DNA of 64,000 bases from Hyphomicrobium sp. CS1GBMeth3 (GCF_900117455.1 NZ_FPHO01000003.1:2074501-2138500); one strand, 5' to 3'. Shown: positions 7,677 through 18,081, counted from the stretch's first letter. Numbers and translations: made by a program. The notes: a model not told the origin generated them from the letters alone.

Positions 7677-7701
7677 CGCTCGGCCGTTCGGCATCTAGAA
7701 G
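7673..7701 (+). promoter_or_regulatory. Candidate promoter for murE and the dcw cluster
   Basis: TTGACG (7673-7678) and TAGAAG (7696-7701) are exactly 17 bases apart, 5/6 and 4/6 matches to the sigma-70 consensus, 31 bases before the murE ATG. The -35 overlaps the stop codon of the DUF1513 gene. It would give the cell-wall cluster transcription independent of the iron operon. Confidence 0.5.
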
Positions 7702-7732
7702 CAACAAAGTCTTCCGCTCCGGCCGAGACGAC

Positions 7733-9187
7733 ATGCGCCTTTCCTCTCTCACTACGAATATCAGCATCGCCGCCGCGCCTGCGGACGTCGAAGCTGTCGA
7801 CATCACGCGCATCACCGCCGACAGCCGGGCCGCCGTACCGGGCGCGCTGTTCGTGGCGCTTGCTGGCACCAAGGCGGATGGCACGAAGTTCATCGCCGAC
7901 GCGGTCGCGAAAGGTGCCGTCGTCGTGCTGGCCGCCGAATCGGCAGACATCCCGAGCGGTCTCTCTGTCCCAGTGCTGCGTGTACCGGAGCCGCGCCGCG
8001 CGCTGGCGCTGATGGCTGCGCGCTTCTACGGTGCCCAGCCCGAGATCGCCGTCGCTGTAACCGGTACCAGCGGCAAGACCTCGGTCGCCGAGTTCACGCG
8101 TCAGCTTTTCGCCGCCGCCGGGCACCGCGCCGCATCCCTCGGCACCATCGGTGTCGTGAAGCCGGACGGTGCCGTCTACGGCTCGCTGACCACGCCCGAT
8201 CCGGTGACGCTGCACGAGACGCTCGCTGCGCTGGCCGCCGAACGCATTACGCACCTCGCCTTCGAAGCGTCCTCGCATGGCCTCGACCAGTATCGGCTCG
8301 ACGGCGTCCGCATCGCGGCGGCGGCTTTCACCAACCTCGGTCGCGACCACCTCGACTACCATCCGACCACGGAAGCCTATCTGGCTGCCAAGCTGCGCCT
8401 CTTCGAGGAGCTGCTGCCCGATGGCGCCCCAGCCGTCGTCAACGTGGACGGCCCCCGCGCGGCCGACGTCGTGAGCGTCGCAAAGAAACGCGGCCTGCCC
8501 GTCATCACCGTTGGCGCCGCTGGCGAGACGGTGCGGCTTGCACGCCTCGCACGCGACGGCTTCGCGCAAAGCCTCACCATCGAGCACGGCGGGCTGACTT
8601 ACGAAGTGCGCCTGCCGCTGATCGGCACCTACCAGGTTGCCAACGCGCTCGTCGCCATCGGACTTGCGCTCGCAGTGGGAGAGAACGCAGGGGTCGTGAT
8701 TCCTGCCCTCGCAGAGCTGACCGGCGTCAAAGGGCGCCTCGAGATCATCGGCGAAAGGAACGGCGGTCTCGCCGTCGTCGACTACGCGCACAAGCCCGAG
8801 GCGCTGGAAGCAGCTCTCGACGGGGTACGTTCGTTCGCAACCGGCAAATTGATCTGCGTATTCGGCTGCGGCGGCGACCGCGACCGCGGCAAGCGCCCGA
8901 TCATGGGGGCCATCGCGGCACAGCGGGCCGACGTCGTCATCGTCACCGACGACAACCCGCGCACCGAGGACCCGCCGTCGATCCGTGCCGAAATTTTAGC
9001 CGCCGCGCCGGGCGCTCAAGAGATCGGAGATCGTGCCGAGGCCATCGCCGCCGCCGTTCGCTTGATGCAGCCTGGGGATGTCGTGCTGGTCGCAGGCAAA
9101 GGTCACGAAACGGGCCAGATCGTCGGTCAGACGGTGAGACCCTTCTCGGACCACGACTGTGTGCACAAAGCTTTACTAACCCCCTGA
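7733..9187 (+). CDS. murE: UDP-MurNAc-L-Ala-D-Glu:meso-diaminopimelate ligase MurE
   Basis: MurE adds the third residue to the peptidoglycan stem peptide in the cytoplasm, using ATP. The 484-residue protein shows the Mur ligase P-loop TGTSGKTS (about residues 109-116), the central domain signature with EASSHGLDQYRLDG, and the C-terminal DNPRTEDP, whose DNPR motif is the marker for meso-diaminopimelate specificity. The chosen start is ATG 7733; the frame runs open a further 60 bases upstream but without a better start. In most alphaproteobacteria murE follows ftsI; here mraZ, rsmH, ftsL and ftsI are absent and the iron cluster lies upstream. murF follows after 37 bases. Confidence 0.95.
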   Translation: MRLSSLTTNISIAAAPADVEAVDITRITADSRAAVPGALFVALAGTKADGTKFIADAVAKGAVVVLAAESADIPSGLSVPVLRVPEPRRALALMAARFYGAQPEIAVAVTGTSGKTSVAEFTRQLFAAAGHRAASLGTIGVVKPDGAVYGSLTTPDPVTLHETLAALAAERITHLAFEASSHGLDQYRLDGVRIAAAAFTNLGRDHLDYHPTTEAYLAAKLRLFEELLPDGAPAVVNVDGPRAADVVSVAKKRGLPVITVGAAGETVRLARLARDGFAQSLTIEHGGLTYEVRLPLIGTYQVANALVAIGLALAVGENAGVVIPALAELTGVKGRLEIIGERNGGLAVVDYAHKPEALEAALDGVRSFATGKLICVFGCGGDRDRGKRPIMGAIAAQRADVVIVTDDNPRTEDPPSIRAEILAAAPGAQEIGDRAEAIAAAVRLMQPGDVVLVAGKGHETGQIVGQTVRPFSDHDCVHKALLTP

Positions 9188-9224
9188 GCATAAAGAAAAA
9201 GAGGGCGTCTCGTGCGAGGCGCAT

Positions 9225-10634
9225 GTGACCCGGCCGATGCCTGAAAACTTGTGGACGTCTGAGGACCTCGTTGCTGCCGCCAAAGGACGCGCCGAGCGCG
9301 CCAATGGCCGGCCGATTGCGGGGATCTCGATCGACACGCGTACGCTCGCTCCGGGCGATCTGTTCGTCGCTCTGAAGGATCAGCGCGATGGCCACGCGTT
9401 CGTCGGCGCGGCATTCAAAGCGGGCGCCGCGGCGGCGCTCGTGTCGGAAGCCTACGAGCCCGGCCCGAACGACGGCCCCCTGATTCGCGTGCGCGACACG
9501 CTGTCGGCATTGGAGAACATCGGCCGCGCGGCGCGCGCGCGTCTCGCGCCCGAGGCGCGTGTCATTGCAGTCACCGGCAGCGCCGGCAAGACCGGCACCA
9601 AGGATATGCTGCGCGCCGCGTTATCGCGCCTCGGTCCGACGCACGGCGCCGACAAGTCGTTCAACAACCACTGGGGCGTACCGCTGACACTGGCTCGCAT
9701 GCCCGCAACGACCCGCTTCGGCGTTTTCGAGATCGGCATGAACCACGCCGGCGAGATCACGCCGCTCGTCGCCCTGGTGCGCCCGCACGTGGCCATCATA
9801 ACGACGGTCGAGCCCGTGCACCTCGCGCAGTTCCCAAGTGTCGAGGCCATCGCCGAGGCCAAGGCCGAGATCTTCACCGGCCTCGAGCCGGGAGGCACCG
9901 CCATCATCAACCGCGACAATCCGCATTTCGAGCTGCTGCGCCGACGTGCCGAGGCGAGAGGCGCCCGCGTCGTCGCCTTCGGCCAGGATGGGCGCGCCGA
10001 CGTGCGTCCCAAGGTGGCCGAGCTCTCATCCGAGGGGACGGTCATGGAAGTCGATGTCGGCGGCCGCCAGGTCCACATGCGCGTCGCTGTGCCGGGCATC
10101 CACATCGCCCGCAACGCACTGGCCGTTGCTGCCGCAATCGACGCCGCAGGCGGCGATCTCGACGAAGCACTGCCCGCGCTTGCGGCGCTCGCACCGCCGC
10201 CCGGCCGCGGCACGCGGACCGAGCTTTCCTTCCAGGGCGGCCGGATTCTCCTGATCGACGAGAGCTACAACGCCAATCCGGCCTCCATGCGGGCGGCCCT
10301 CGCCGTGCTTGGCACCGTGCCGCGGGACGCTTTCAGGCGCCGGATTGCCGTGCTTGGCGATATGCTGGAGCTTGGAGAATACGAGAAAACCCACCACGTC
10401 GCCCTCAAGGAAGCTGTTGACGCTGCGGGTACTGATCTGGTCTTTGCCTGTGGGCCGAACATGGCGCATCTTTTCTCTGCCCTCGAGCCGAGCCGGCAGG
10501 GTGCTTGGGCGCCGTCGTCGCAGGAGCTCCGCGACCCGCTGTTCGCGGCGCTGGCGCCGGGTGACGTGGTGATGATCAAGGGGTCGAACGGGAGCCGCAT
10601 GGGACCGCTCGCCGAGGCCTTGAGGGGAACATGA
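9225..10634 (+). CDS. murF: UDP-MurNAc-tripeptide:D-Ala-D-Ala ligase MurF
   Basis: MurF attaches the D-Ala-D-Ala dipeptide to the UDP-MurNAc tripeptide, completing the cytoplasmic pentapeptide precursor. The 469-residue product has the Mur ligase P-loop TGSAGKTGTKDML (about residues 116-128), the SFNNHWGVPLTL segment characteristic of MurF, and DESYNANPASM in the C-terminal domain. GTG 9225 is taken as start because GAGG lies five bases before it; an ATG at 9237 is possible but is too far from that site. It sits between murE and mraY in the normal dcw order, and mraY begins 59 bases after its stop. Confidence 0.95.
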   Translation: MTRPMPENLWTSEDLVAAAKGRAERANGRPIAGISIDTRTLAPGDLFVALKDQRDGHAFVGAAFKAGAAAALVSEAYEPGPNDGPLIRVRDTLSALENIGRAARARLAPEARVIAVTGSAGKTGTKDMLRAALSRLGPTHGADKSFNNHWGVPLTLARMPATTRFGVFEIGMNHAGEITPLVALVRPHVAIITTVEPVHLAQFPSVEAIAEAKAEIFTGLEPGGTAIINRDNPHFELLRRRAEARGARVVAFGQDGRADVRPKVAELSSEGTVMEVDVGGRQVHMRVAVPGIHIARNALAVAAAIDAAGGDLDEALPALAALAPPPGRGTRTELSFQGGRILLIDESYNANPASMRAALAVLGTVPRDAFRRRIAVLGDMLELGEYEKTHHVALKEAVDAAGTDLVFACGPNMAHLFSALEPSRQGAWAPSSQELRDPLFAALAPGDVVMIKGSNGSRMGPLAEALRGT

Positions 10635-10693
10635 GTGCGGCAAGGTGAGACGCGCGGAGCGGGGAGCGTCGCAGAGCGGGGGGAAGGGATGAC

Positions 10694-11776
10694 ATGCTTT
10701 ACGAACTCGTGAGCTTCAGCGATCAGATCGGTATCCTGAACGTCTTCCGCTACATCACCTTCCGCACCGGCGGCGCCATATTCACCGCGCTCCTCTTCGT
10801 TCTGTTGTTCGGCCCTGGCATCATCGACGTGTTGCGCCTGAAGCAGGGCAAGGGCCAGCCGATCCGCGAGGACGGTCCGCAGTCTCACTTCGCGAAAAAG
10901 GGCACTCCCACGATGGGCGGCCTCATGATCCTTGCGAGCGTCACCGTCGCGACGCTGCTCTGGTCGGACCTCTCCAATGCCTATGTCTGGGTCGTGCTCC
11001 TGGTCACGTTGGCATACGGCGGCATCGGCTTCTATGACGACTACCTCAAGGTCACGAAGCAGAAGTCGAGCGGCTTCGGCGGCAAAGCGCGGCTTGGCCT
11101 CGAGATGCTGGTTGCGGCTATCGCCGTCTACCTCATCGTCGATCTTTCGACGCCGGACTTGGCCGGCAAGCTCGCATTGCCGTTCTTCAAGACGTTCCTG
11201 ATCGACCTCGGCGCGCTCTATGTGGTCGTCGGCATGTTCGTGATCGTGGGCGCCGGCAACGCCGTCAACCTGACCGACGGCCTCGACGGCCTCGCCATCG
11301 TGCCGGTGATGATCGCCGCTGCAACCTTCGGCCTCATCGCCTACCTGATCGGCAACGCGAAATTCGCGGGCTACCTGCAGATCCACCACGTCGCCGGCAC
11401 CGGCGAGCTGGCGGTGATCTGCGGCGCCCTGATCGGCGCTGGCTTGGGCTTCCTGTGGTTCAACGCGCCGCCCGCCATGATCTTCATGGGCGACACCGGC
11501 TCGCTGGCCTTGGGCGGCGCGCTTGGCGCGATCGCGGTCGCGACCAAGCACGAGATCGTGCTCGCCATCGTCGGCGGCCTGTTCGTGCTCGAGACTCTAT
11601 CGGTCATCATCCAGGTCACTTCCTACAAGCTGACGGGCAAGCGCGTCTTCCGCATGGCCCCACTGCACCACCACTACGAGCAGAAGGGCTGGCAGGAGAG
11701 CACGGTCGTCGTGCGCTTCTGGATCATCGCCGTGATCCTGGCCCTGATCGGCCTCGCCACTCTGAAGCTCCGCTGA
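10694..11776 (+). CDS. mraY: Phospho-MurNAc-pentapeptide transferase MraY
   Basis: MraY is the polytopic inner-membrane enzyme that transfers phospho-MurNAc-pentapeptide to undecaprenyl phosphate, making lipid I. The 360-residue protein has about ten hydrophobic segments and the catalytic signatures: the Asp pair in [20 protein letters not shown] with its catalytic Asp, and the [11 protein letters not shown] histidine loop near the C-terminus. Length matches the family. AAGGGA lies about eight bases before the ATG. murD starts 20 bases after its stop. Confidence 0.96.
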   Translation: MLYELVSFSDQIGILNVFRYITFRTGGAIFTALLFVLLFGPGIIDVLRLKQGKGQPIREDGPQSHFAKKGTPTMGGLMILASVTVATLLWSDLSNAYVWVVLLVTLAYGGIGFYDDYLKVTKQKSSGFGGKARLGLEMLVAAIAVYLIVDLSTPDLAGKLALPFFKTFLIDLGALYVVVGMFVIVGAGNAVNLTDGLDGLAIVPVMIAAATFGLIAYLIGNAKFAGYLQIHHVAGTGELAVICGALIGAGLGFLWFNAPPAMIFMGDTGSLALGGALGAIAVATKHEIVLAIVGGLFVLETLSVIIQVTSYKLTGKRVFRMAPLHHHYEQKGWQESTVVVRFWIIAVILALIGLATLKLR

Positions 11777-11796
11777 ACTGAGCTACGCTTGCGCCC

Positions 11797-13191
11797 ATGA
11801 TTCGCGTGACGACCTTCAACGAGAGGACGGTCGCCGTCTTCGGGCTCGGCGCCTCCGGTCTCGCCACCATTCGCGCGCTGGAAGAGGGCGGCGCGCGCGT
11901 GGCCGCGTGGGACGACAGCGAGGCGGGGCGCAAGGGCGCCGGGGATGCTGGCGCGACCCTGGTCGATCTCGCAACCGCCGACTGGTCGAACTTTGCCGCC
12001 CTGGTCCTGGCGCCCGGAGTGCCGCTAACGCACCCCGAGCCGCATTGGACAGTTCAGAAGGCGAGAGCGGCCGGCGTCGAGGTGATCGGCGATGTCGAGC
12101 TTTTCTTCCGCGAGCGTGCCGCCGTTTGCCCGGACGCGCCGGTCATCGCCATCACCGGCACCAACGGCAAGTCGACCACGACGGCCCTCGTCGCTCACAT
12201 CCTGCGCGAGTTCGGCAACGATGTGCAGATGGGCGGCAACATCGGCCGCGCCGTGCTGACGCTCGAGCCGCCGGTCGCGAACCGCATTCACGTGCTCGAG
12301 CTGTCGAGCTTCCAGATCGATCTCGCGCCCGGCGCCAACCCGACCGTCGCCATTCTGCTCAACATCACGCCCGACCACATCGACCGCCACGGCACCGTCG
12401 AGCACTACGCCGAGGTCAAGCGGTGCCTCGTCGAAGAGGCACGGGAAACGGCCGTCGTCGGCGTGGACGATGCTTGGTGCGCCGCGATCGCCACGGCGCT
12501 GGAGGCGCGCGGTAAACCGACCGTGCGGCGCATCTCGGTGCAAGGCCCTGTCGCAAACGGCATCTACGCGCGGGACGCGAAACTCTACGACGGCGAAACC
12601 CTGCGCGCCGACCTCAAGGGCATTGCGACCCTGCGCGGGAGCCACAACTGGCAGAACGCCGCTGCCGCGTTGGCGGCAGTCGAAGCGCTGCCCGCGCGCT
12701 TTCGCGAGAACGGCGATATCCAGGCCGCACTGAGAAGCTTCCCTGGTCTCGCACATCGCCTCGAGGTCGTGCGCCGCATCGGTTCGGTTGACTTCATCAA
12801 CGACAGCAAGGCAACGAACGCAGACTCGACGGAAAAAGCGCTGCTCTCGTTCCCCGAAAATATCTACTGGATCGCAGGCGGCAAGCCGAAAGCGGGCGGC
12901 ATCACGACGCTTGCCCCATATTTCCCGCGCGTCGCCAAAGCCTATCTGATCGGCGAAGCGTCGGAGGAATTCGCCGCGACCTTCGGCGACGCGGTCGCGC
13001 ATGAGCGTTGCGGCACGCTGGACGTGGCTGTGCGCCGCGCCGCCGCCGCTGCACGCGCAGCCGGAGCCGAGGCCGTCGTCCTGCTGTCCCCCGCCTGCGC
13101 CTCTTACGACCAATACCGCAACTTCGAGGTGCGCGGCGACGCCTTCAAGGCGCTCGTGGCCGCTTTGGCGCCCGAAGAGGTGGGCTCATGA
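11797..13191 (+). CDS. murD: UDP-MurNAc-L-Ala:D-Glu ligase MurD
   Basis: MurD adds D-glutamate to UDP-MurNAc-L-Ala. The 464-residue product shows an N-terminal Rossmann-like glycine motif ([11 protein letters not shown]), the ATP-binding P-loop [12 protein letters not shown] (about residues 119-130), ELSSFQID, and the C-terminal [12 protein letters not shown] motif. The gene overlaps ftsW through a shared ATGA (ATG at 13188, stop at 13189-13191), indicating coupled translation. It is in its usual dcw position. Confidence 0.96.
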   Translation: MIRVTTFNERTVAVFGLGASGLATIRALEEGGARVAAWDDSEAGRKGAGDAGATLVDLATADWSNFAALVLAPGVPLTHPEPHWTVQKARAAGVEVIGDVELFFRERAAVCPDAPVIAITGTNGKSTTTALVAHILREFGNDVQMGGNIGRAVLTLEPPVANRIHVLELSSFQIDLAPGANPTVAILLNITPDHIDRHGTVEHYAEVKRCLVEEARETAVVGVDDAWCAAIATALEARGKPTVRRISVQGPVANGIYARDAKLYDGETLRADLKGIATLRGSHNWQNAAAALAAVEALPARFRENGDIQAALRSFPGLAHRLEVVRRIGSVDFINDSKATNADSTEKALLSFPENIYWIAGGKPKAGGITTLAPYFPRVAKAYLIGEASEEFAATFGDAVAHERCGTLDVAVRRAAAAARAAGAEAVVLLSPACASYDQYRNFEVRGDAFKALVAALAPEEVGS

Positions 13192-14366
13192 AGTTCTCTC
13201 GCGCCGACCGCAGCCGCTTGTCCGAATGGTGGTTCACCGTCGATCACGTGCTGCTCTCCGCAGTCATGATCGTCGTCGCCGTCGGCATCGTGCTGTCGCT
13301 CGCGGCGAGCCCCGCCGTGGCCGTCAAGAAGGGCTTCCACGCCTACTATTTCGTCGAGCGCCACGTCGTGTTCTCAGTGGCGGGCGTCATGCTGATGCTC
13401 GCGGTCTCTCTGCTCGATCCGGCCCACGTACGCCGCCTGTCCCTGCTCGTGCTCGCCGTCGCAATGGCGGGGCTGATCGCCGTCTACGTCACCGGAGAGG
13501 AGATCAACGGGGCCCGCCGCTGGCTGACGATCGAGGGCCACTCGATCCAGCCGTCGGAGTTCGCGAAGCCCGCTTTCGTCGTCGTTGCGGCCTGGCTTCT
13601 GGCCGAGTCGCGCCGCAGGCCGGACATGCCGGCGCTGACGTTCGCCTTCCTCCTGTTCCTGCTGATGGCGGGGCTGCTCGTCGTGCAGCCCGACGTCGGC
13701 CAGACCTTGCTGGTCACGGGCGTTTGGATCGTCATGCTGTTCGTCTCGGGCGTCATGCTGCGCGGGACGGCGGTTGCCGTGCTGCTCGGCGGCGTCGGCC
13801 TCTACGGCGCGTACCTCTATTTTCCGCACGTGACGCAGCGCATCGATCGCTTCTTCAATCCGCAGACCGGAGACTTCAGCCAGGGCGACCGCGCCATCCG
13901 CTCGTTCGTCGAAGGCGGCTTCCTCGGCCGCGGTCCCGGCGAAGGCACCATCAAGACCGCGCTGCCCGATGCCCACACCGACTACATCTTCGCCGTCGTC
14001 GCGGAGGAGTACGGCGCGCTCGCCTGCCTCGCGCTGCTTGCGCTCTTTGCATTCATCGTGCTGCGCGCGCTGCGCCACGCCGAAAGCGAGCCGGAGCTGC
14101 CGACCCGCCTTGCCGTCGTCGGCCTCGCGCTGATGTTCGGCTTCCAGGCTCTGATCAACATGGGCGTCAACGTCGGCCTGCTGCCGGCCAAGGGCATGAC
14201 GCTGCCGTTTCTCTCGGCGGGCGGTTCCTCCATGCTCGCCGTGTCGCTGACGCTCGGCATGCTGCTCGCCCTGACACGGCGCCGCGCCGACGCCGACCGC
14301 CTCAAAAAGCCCCCATTGATGCCGAGCCTGCCAAGCCTCGGAGCCACCGGTGAGACCAGAACGTGA
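13188..14366 (+). CDS. ftsW: Lipid II polymerase / cell division protein FtsW
   Basis: FtsW is the SEDS-family peptidoglycan glycosyltransferase of the divisome. The 392-residue protein has about ten membrane segments and SEDS hallmarks: the segment [32 protein letters not shown] sequence ([12 protein letters not shown]), and [25 protein letters not shown]. The open frame extends upstream to 13008 inside murD, but ATG 13188 is the real start, sharing ATGA with the murD stop and giving a normal N-terminus ([19 protein letters not shown]). murG follows with a four-base GTGA overlap. Confidence 0.95.
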   Translation: MKFSRADRSRLSEWWFTVDHVLLSAVMIVVAVGIVLSLAASPAVAVKKGFHAYYFVERHVVFSVAGVMLMLAVSLLDPAHVRRLSLLVLAVAMAGLIAVYVTGEEINGARRWLTIEGHSIQPSEFAKPAFVVVAAWLLAESRRRPDMPALTFAFLLFLLMAGLLVVQPDVGQTLLVTGVWIVMLFVSGVMLRGTAVAVLLGGVGLYGAYLYFPHVTQRIDRFFNPQTGDFSQGDRAIRSFVEGGFLGRGPGEGTIKTALPDAHTDYIFAVVAEEYGALACLALLALFAFIVLRALRHAESEPELPTRLAVVGLALMFGFQALINMGVNVGLLPAKGMTLPFLSAGGSSMLAVSLTLGMLLALTRRRADADRLKKPPLMPSLPSLGATGETRT

Positions 14367-15478
14367 CGCGTGAGCCGCCCCCGATCCTTCTCGCAGCCGG
14401 CGGTACCGGCGGGCATCTGTTTCCGGCCTTCGCGCTGGCCGAGGAGCTAGGCCGCCGCGGCCACGCCGTCGACCTCGTGACCGATATGCGCGGCGATCGC
14501 TACGGCACGGGCTTCCCGGCGCGCGCGGTTTATCAGCTCCCGTCCGCCACGCCCGGCAGCAAGAAGAACCCGATCGCGCTCGCGCGTGCTGGCTTCACGT
14601 TGCTGCGCGGCGTCCTGAAAGCCCGGACGCTGCTCCGCGAGCTGAAGCCGGGCGCGGTCATCGGATTCGGTGGCTATCCGACCATCCCGCCGCTGCTGAC
14701 TGCCCGTCTCCTGGGCATCCCGGCGATCATCCACGAGCAGAATGCCGTGCTGGGGCGCGCCAACCGCGCGCTTGCGTCCCGTACCGCCGCCGTCGCGACC
14801 TCGTTCCGCAAGACGAAAAAGCTGGACGGTGAGCTCGCGGACAAAGCCCGCTTCACCGGCAACCCGGTGCGCGATGTCGTCATCGAGGCGGCCAAAATTC
14901 CATACCCGCCACTCGGGCCCGAAGACCCGCTAAGGCTCCTCGTGTTCGGCGGCAGCCAGGGCGCCCGCTTTTTCTCGGAGGCCGTACCGCCCGCGCTCGC
15001 GAGCCTGCCGGAGCCTCTTCGCAAGCGCCTGAAGCTCGTGCAGCAGGCGCGGCCGGAAGACGTCGCAGCCGTCACGGAGCAGACCGCCGCAGCCGGCATC
15101 GACGCCGAGATCGCACCGTTTTTCAAAGACTTGCCGCAGAAGCTCGCAGAAGCCCACCTGGTCATTGCGCGCGCAGGCGCCTCGTCCGTGGCCGAGCTGG
15201 CTGTCATCGGCCGCCCGTCGATCCTCGTACCTTTGCCGCATTCTCTCGACAGTGATCAGCTTGAGAACGCGACCAATCTTGCCGAATCGGGGGGCAGTTG
15301 GTGTATCGAGCAGAAGGACTTGTCTCCGCAGCGCCTGGCTACGGAGCTCGCACGTCTGTTCGAGCAACCGGAGCTGTTGGGGGTGGCGGCGTCCAAAGCG
15401 AAGGCCCAGGGCCAAGCGGGCGCCGTGGCGTTGCTCGCCGATCTCGTCGAGGACGTGGTCGGCAAGGATCGTGCATGA
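14363..15478 (+). CDS. murG: Lipid II-forming GlcNAc transferase MurG
   Basis: MurG adds GlcNAc to lipid I on the inner face of the cytoplasmic membrane, forming lipid II. The 371-residue glycosyltransferase family 28 protein has GGTGGHLFPA (about residues 13-22), GFGGYPTIPPLL, HEQNAVLGRANR, and the second-domain VFGGSQGARFF with the UDP-GlcNAc site ARAGASSVAELAVIGRPSILVPLP. The start is GTG within the GTGA overlap with the ftsW stop. Gene order and overlap place it in the same transcript as ftsW and murD. Confidence 0.95.
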   Translation: MTREPPPILLAAGGTGGHLFPAFALAEELGRRGHAVDLVTDMRGDRYGTGFPARAVYQLPSATPGSKKNPIALARAGFTLLRGVLKARTLLRELKPGAVIGFGGYPTIPPLLTARLLGIPAIIHEQNAVLGRANRALASRTAAVATSFRKTKKLDGELADKARFTGNPVRDVVIEAAKIPYPPLGPEDPLRLLVFGGSQGARFFSEAVPPALASLPEPLRKRLKLVQQARPEDVAAVTEQTAAAGIDAEIAPFFKDLPQKLAEAHLVIARAGASSVAELAVIGRPSILVPLPHSLDSDQLENATNLAESGGSWCIEQKDLSPQRLATELARLFEQPELLGVAASKAKAQGQAGAVALLADLVEDVVGKDRA

Positions 15479-15553
15479 GCACCGCGCTCAGGAAGGACCA
15501 GGCCAATCGCCGCGACGTGCAAGCGCGACTTGGCAGACATAGGACGTAAACGC

Positions 15554-16999
15554 ATGCAGATGCCCCGCGAAATCGGGCCGTTTCACATCATCGGCATTGG
15601 CGGCATCGGCATGAGCGCCATCGCCGAGATCCTGCTCGCGAAGGGCTATGATGTCCAAGGCAGCGACCAGAAGGAGAGCGCCAACGTGCGTCGCCTGCGC
15701 GCCAAGGGCGTGCGTGTGTTCGTCGGTCACGATGCCATCAATCTCGTGGGCGCCCGCCAGGTCGTCATCTCGACGGCGGTGAAGCCGAACAATCCGGAGC
15801 TGGAAGCAGCTCGCGCCAAGGGCCTGCCCATCATCCGCCGCGCCGAGATGCTGGCCGAGCTGATGCGCCTTTACGCGACGGTCTCCGTCACCGGCACCCA
15901 CGGCAAGACGACGACCACGTCGCTGATCAGCACCATCTTCGAGACCGCTCGTCTCGATCCCACTGTCATCACCGGCGGGATCATAAACGCCTGGGGCTCG
16001 AATGCGCGCCTCGGCCAGGGCCGCTGGATGATCGTCGAGGCCGACGAGAGTGACGGCACCTTCACGCGCTTGCCGACAGAGATCGGCGTCGTGACCAACA
16101 TCGATCCCGAGCATCTCGACTATTTCGGCTCGGTCGAGGTTATGCACCGCGAGTATGAGGCTTTCTTCCGCAACATCCCGTTCTACGGGCTCGTCGTCAC
16201 CTGCATCGATCATCCCGTCGCTCGCGAGATGGTGAGCCGCCTTGGGCTGCGCCGCGATGGCCGCCCGGTTCTGACCTACGGCAAGAGCGAGGAAGCCGAC
16301 CTCGTGCTGCGCAACGTCGTGAGCGACGGCCACGCCATTCTGATCGACGCCGACCTGTCGGCGCGCGTCGCGGGCGGCGCGCGCGCCATTCGCGGCTGGG
16401 CACTGCCGATGCCGGGCCACCACAACGCGCTGAATGCGCTCGCCGCCATCGCCGTCGCGGCCGAAGCAGGCATCCCCGACGACGTGATCCGCTCGGGTCT
16501 CGCCGCCTTCTCGGGCGTGAAGCGCCGTTTCCAGCTCACGGGCACCTGGAACGGCGTCGACGTCTACGACGACTACGGCCATCCCCCCGCCGAGATCGCA
16601 GCCGTTCTCGAAGCGGCGCGCGCCGGCGCCCGCGGCCGCATCATGGCCGTGGTCGAGCCGCATCGCTATACTCGCGTGCGCGACCTCTTCCGCGAATTTT
16701 CGGCGTGTTTCCGCGCCGCTGACAGCGTGGTCGTGACGCCACTCTACAGCGCAGGCGAGGCGCCGATCGACGGCATCGACGCGCGATCGCTTGCGGACGG
16801 CATTCGCGCCGCGGGGCACGGGGCCGTCGCCACCGTCAACGACCCGCACGAGCTGGTGCCTCTGATCCACCGTCATTGCCGACCGGGCGATACCGTGATC
16901 GTGCTCGGCGCGGGCAACTCGACCGAATGGGCGCACGCGCTTCCCGCCTGGCTGGAGGCGGCAGAGCCCCGCCGCGCCGGCGCCGGCAGCGCACTGTGA
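15554..16999 (+). CDS. murC: UDP-MurNAc:L-alanine ligase MurC
   Basis: MurC starts stem peptide synthesis by adding L-alanine to UDP-MurNAc. The 481-residue protein has the N-terminal glycine motif [17 protein letters not shown], the P-loop [13 protein letters not shown] (about residues 112-124), and [12 protein letters not shown] in the C-terminal domain. ATG 15554 is preferred over upstream starts because AGGAC lies eight bases before it and family members begin in the same region. Seventy-five bases separate it from murG. murB follows after ten bases. Confidence 0.95.
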   Translation: MQMPREIGPFHIIGIGGIGMSAIAEILLAKGYDVQGSDQKESANVRRLRAKGVRVFVGHDAINLVGARQVVISTAVKPNNPELEAARAKGLPIIRRAEMLAELMRLYATVSVTGTHGKTTTTSLISTIFETARLDPTVITGGIINAWGSNARLGQGRWMIVEADESDGTFTRLPTEIGVVTNIDPEHLDYFGSVEVMHREYEAFFRNIPFYGLVVTCIDHPVAREMVSRLGLRRDGRPVLTYGKSEEADLVLRNVVSDGHAILIDADLSARVAGGARAIRGWALPMPGHHNALNALAAIAVAAEAGIPDDVIRSGLAAFSGVKRRFQLTGTWNGVDVYDDYGHPPAEIAAVLEAARAGARGRIMAVVEPHRYTRVRDLFREFSACFRAADSVVVTPLYSAGEAPIDGIDARSLADGIRAAGHGAVATVNDPHELVPLIHRHCRPGDTVIVLGAGNSTEWAHALPAWLEAAEPRRAGAGSAL

Positions 17000-17009
17000 T
17001 CGGTTCGCC

Positions 17010-17975
17010 ATGAGCTTTCCCGACATCACTGCAGATTTGCGCGAGCGCATGCCGGAGCTGCGCGGCCGGCTCGCGGCCAACGTCGTGCTGGCAGACATCA
17101 CGTGGTTCCGCGCCGGCGGCCCGGCCCAAGTGCTCTTCACGCCGGCCGACGAGGCCGACCTTGCCTACTTCCTGAAGCACAAGCCGAAGGACCTGCCCGC
17201 TTTCGTCATCGGCCTGGGCTCGAACCTACTCGTGCGCGACGGCGGCGTGCCTGGTGTCGTCATTCGCCTGGGCCGCGGGTTTTCCGAGATCAAGGTCGAG
17301 CCAAATCACAGGCTACGCGCCGGCACCGCCGTGCCCGATGTGAAGGTGGCGCGCGCCGCGGCTGACGCCGGCATCGCGGGGCTCGCGTTCTATCGCGGCA
17401 TCCCCGGCTCCATCGGCGGCGCGTTGCGCATGAATGCCGGCGCCCACGGCTCCGAGACCAAGGACGTGCTAGTCGAGGCACGTGCCGTTGACCCCGATGG
17501 CAACATCCACATGCTGACGCTCGAGGGTATGGGCTTCACCTATCGTCACAGTGGCGTACCGGCCAACTGGATCTTCACCGAGGCGCTGTACCAGGGAACG
17601 CCCGGCGAGCCGGCCGACATCCTGCGCGCCATGGAAGAGGTCGCCGACTATCGCGAGCAGAACCAGCCGATCAAGGAGCGCACCGGCGGCTCGACGTTCA
17701 AGAACCCGCCCGGCAACAGCGCCTGGAAGCTGATCGATGACGCCGGCTGTCGCGGCTTCCGCGTCGGGGGCGCGCAGGTCTCGGAGAAGCACTGCAACTT
17801 CCTGATCAACAACCAGAGCGCCACCGGCGAGGACATCGAGCGCCTCGGCGAGACAGTGCGTGCGCGCGTCAAGGCGAACGCGGGCGTGACGCTCGAATGG
17901 GAAATCATCCGTCTTGGGTTACCCAAGGAAGGCCGCCCGGTGGGTGAGGCGCTGGCGGAGGCCGTGGACTCATGA
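17010..17975 (+). CDS. murB: UDP-N-acetylenolpyruvoylglucosamine reductase MurB
   Basis: MurB is the FAD/NADPH enzyme that reduces enolpyruvyl-UDP-GlcNAc to UDP-MurNAc. The 321-residue product shows the FAD-binding segment [22 protein letters not shown], the [18 protein letters not shown] motif, YRHSG, and [18 protein letters not shown] with the catalytic Ser region, followed by [10 protein letters not shown]. It lies ten bases downstream of murC. Between it and ddl sits an 80-base stretch with a palindromic repeat, an interruption of an otherwise tightly packed cluster. Confidence 0.95.
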   Translation: MSFPDITADLRERMPELRGRLAANVVLADITWFRAGGPAQVLFTPADEADLAYFLKHKPKDLPAFVIGLGSNLLVRDGGVPGVVIRLGRGFSEIKVEPNHRLRAGTAVPDVKVARAAADAGIAGLAFYRGIPGSIGGALRMNAGAHGSETKDVLVEARAVDPDGNIHMLTLEGMGFTYRHSGVPANWIFTEALYQGTPGEPADILRAMEEVADYREQNQPIKERTGGSTFKNPPGNSAWKLIDDAGCRGFRVGGAQVSEKHCNFLINNQSATGEDIERLGETVRARVKANAGVTLEWEIIRLGLPKEGRPVGEALAEAVDS

Positions 17976-17985
17976 CGAATAGTGA

Positions 17986-18028
17986 GTGCTTCCGGAAAAG
18001 TGGTCACTGGTTTTCCGACCGGAAGCAC
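17986..18028. repeat. Rhizobiales-type palindromic repeat between murB and ddl
   Basis: The outer arms GTGCTTCC (17986-17993) and GGAAGCAC (18021-18028) are perfect inverse complements. Inside them GGAAAA (17994-17999) pairs with TTTTCC (18011-18016), leaving a four-base bulge GACC on one side. The core CCGGAAAAGTGG...GGTTTTCCGA followed by GATCAAAAA has the form of the interspersed palindromic elements common in Bradyrhizobiaceae and relatives. Only this copy was noticed in the window. Family assignment is from memory of the motif. Confidence 0.6.
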
Positions 18029-18040
18029 GATCAAAAAAAG

Positions 18041-18081
18041 GCCGAGGGTGTTGGAGCATGAAGAGCGGAAACACCCTCGGC
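18041..18081 (+). promoter_or_regulatory. RNA hairpin presenting the ddl ribosome site and start codon in its loop
   Basis: A perfect 12-base inverted repeat has arms at 18041-18052 and 18070-18081 (GCCGAGGGTGTT / AACACCCTCGGC). The 17-base loop holds GGAG and the ATG of ddl at 18058. The 3' arm is inside the coding sequence. Such a structure could regulate or enhance ddl translation. It directly follows the palindromic repeat. Confidence 0.5.

Noticed and set aside
13001..14353. Second long plus-strand frame over ftsW
   Set aside because: Arg-rich translation in a different frame from ftsW; ftsW has all SEDS motifs.
15475..15549. Short frame beginning ATGA at the murG stop
   Set aside because: Only 24 codons, ends inside the leader of murC, and murC has its own clear start.
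15488..17140. 550-codon minus-strand frame opposite murC
   Set aside because: Antisense shadow of murC; Asp/His/Arg-rich composition with no domain.
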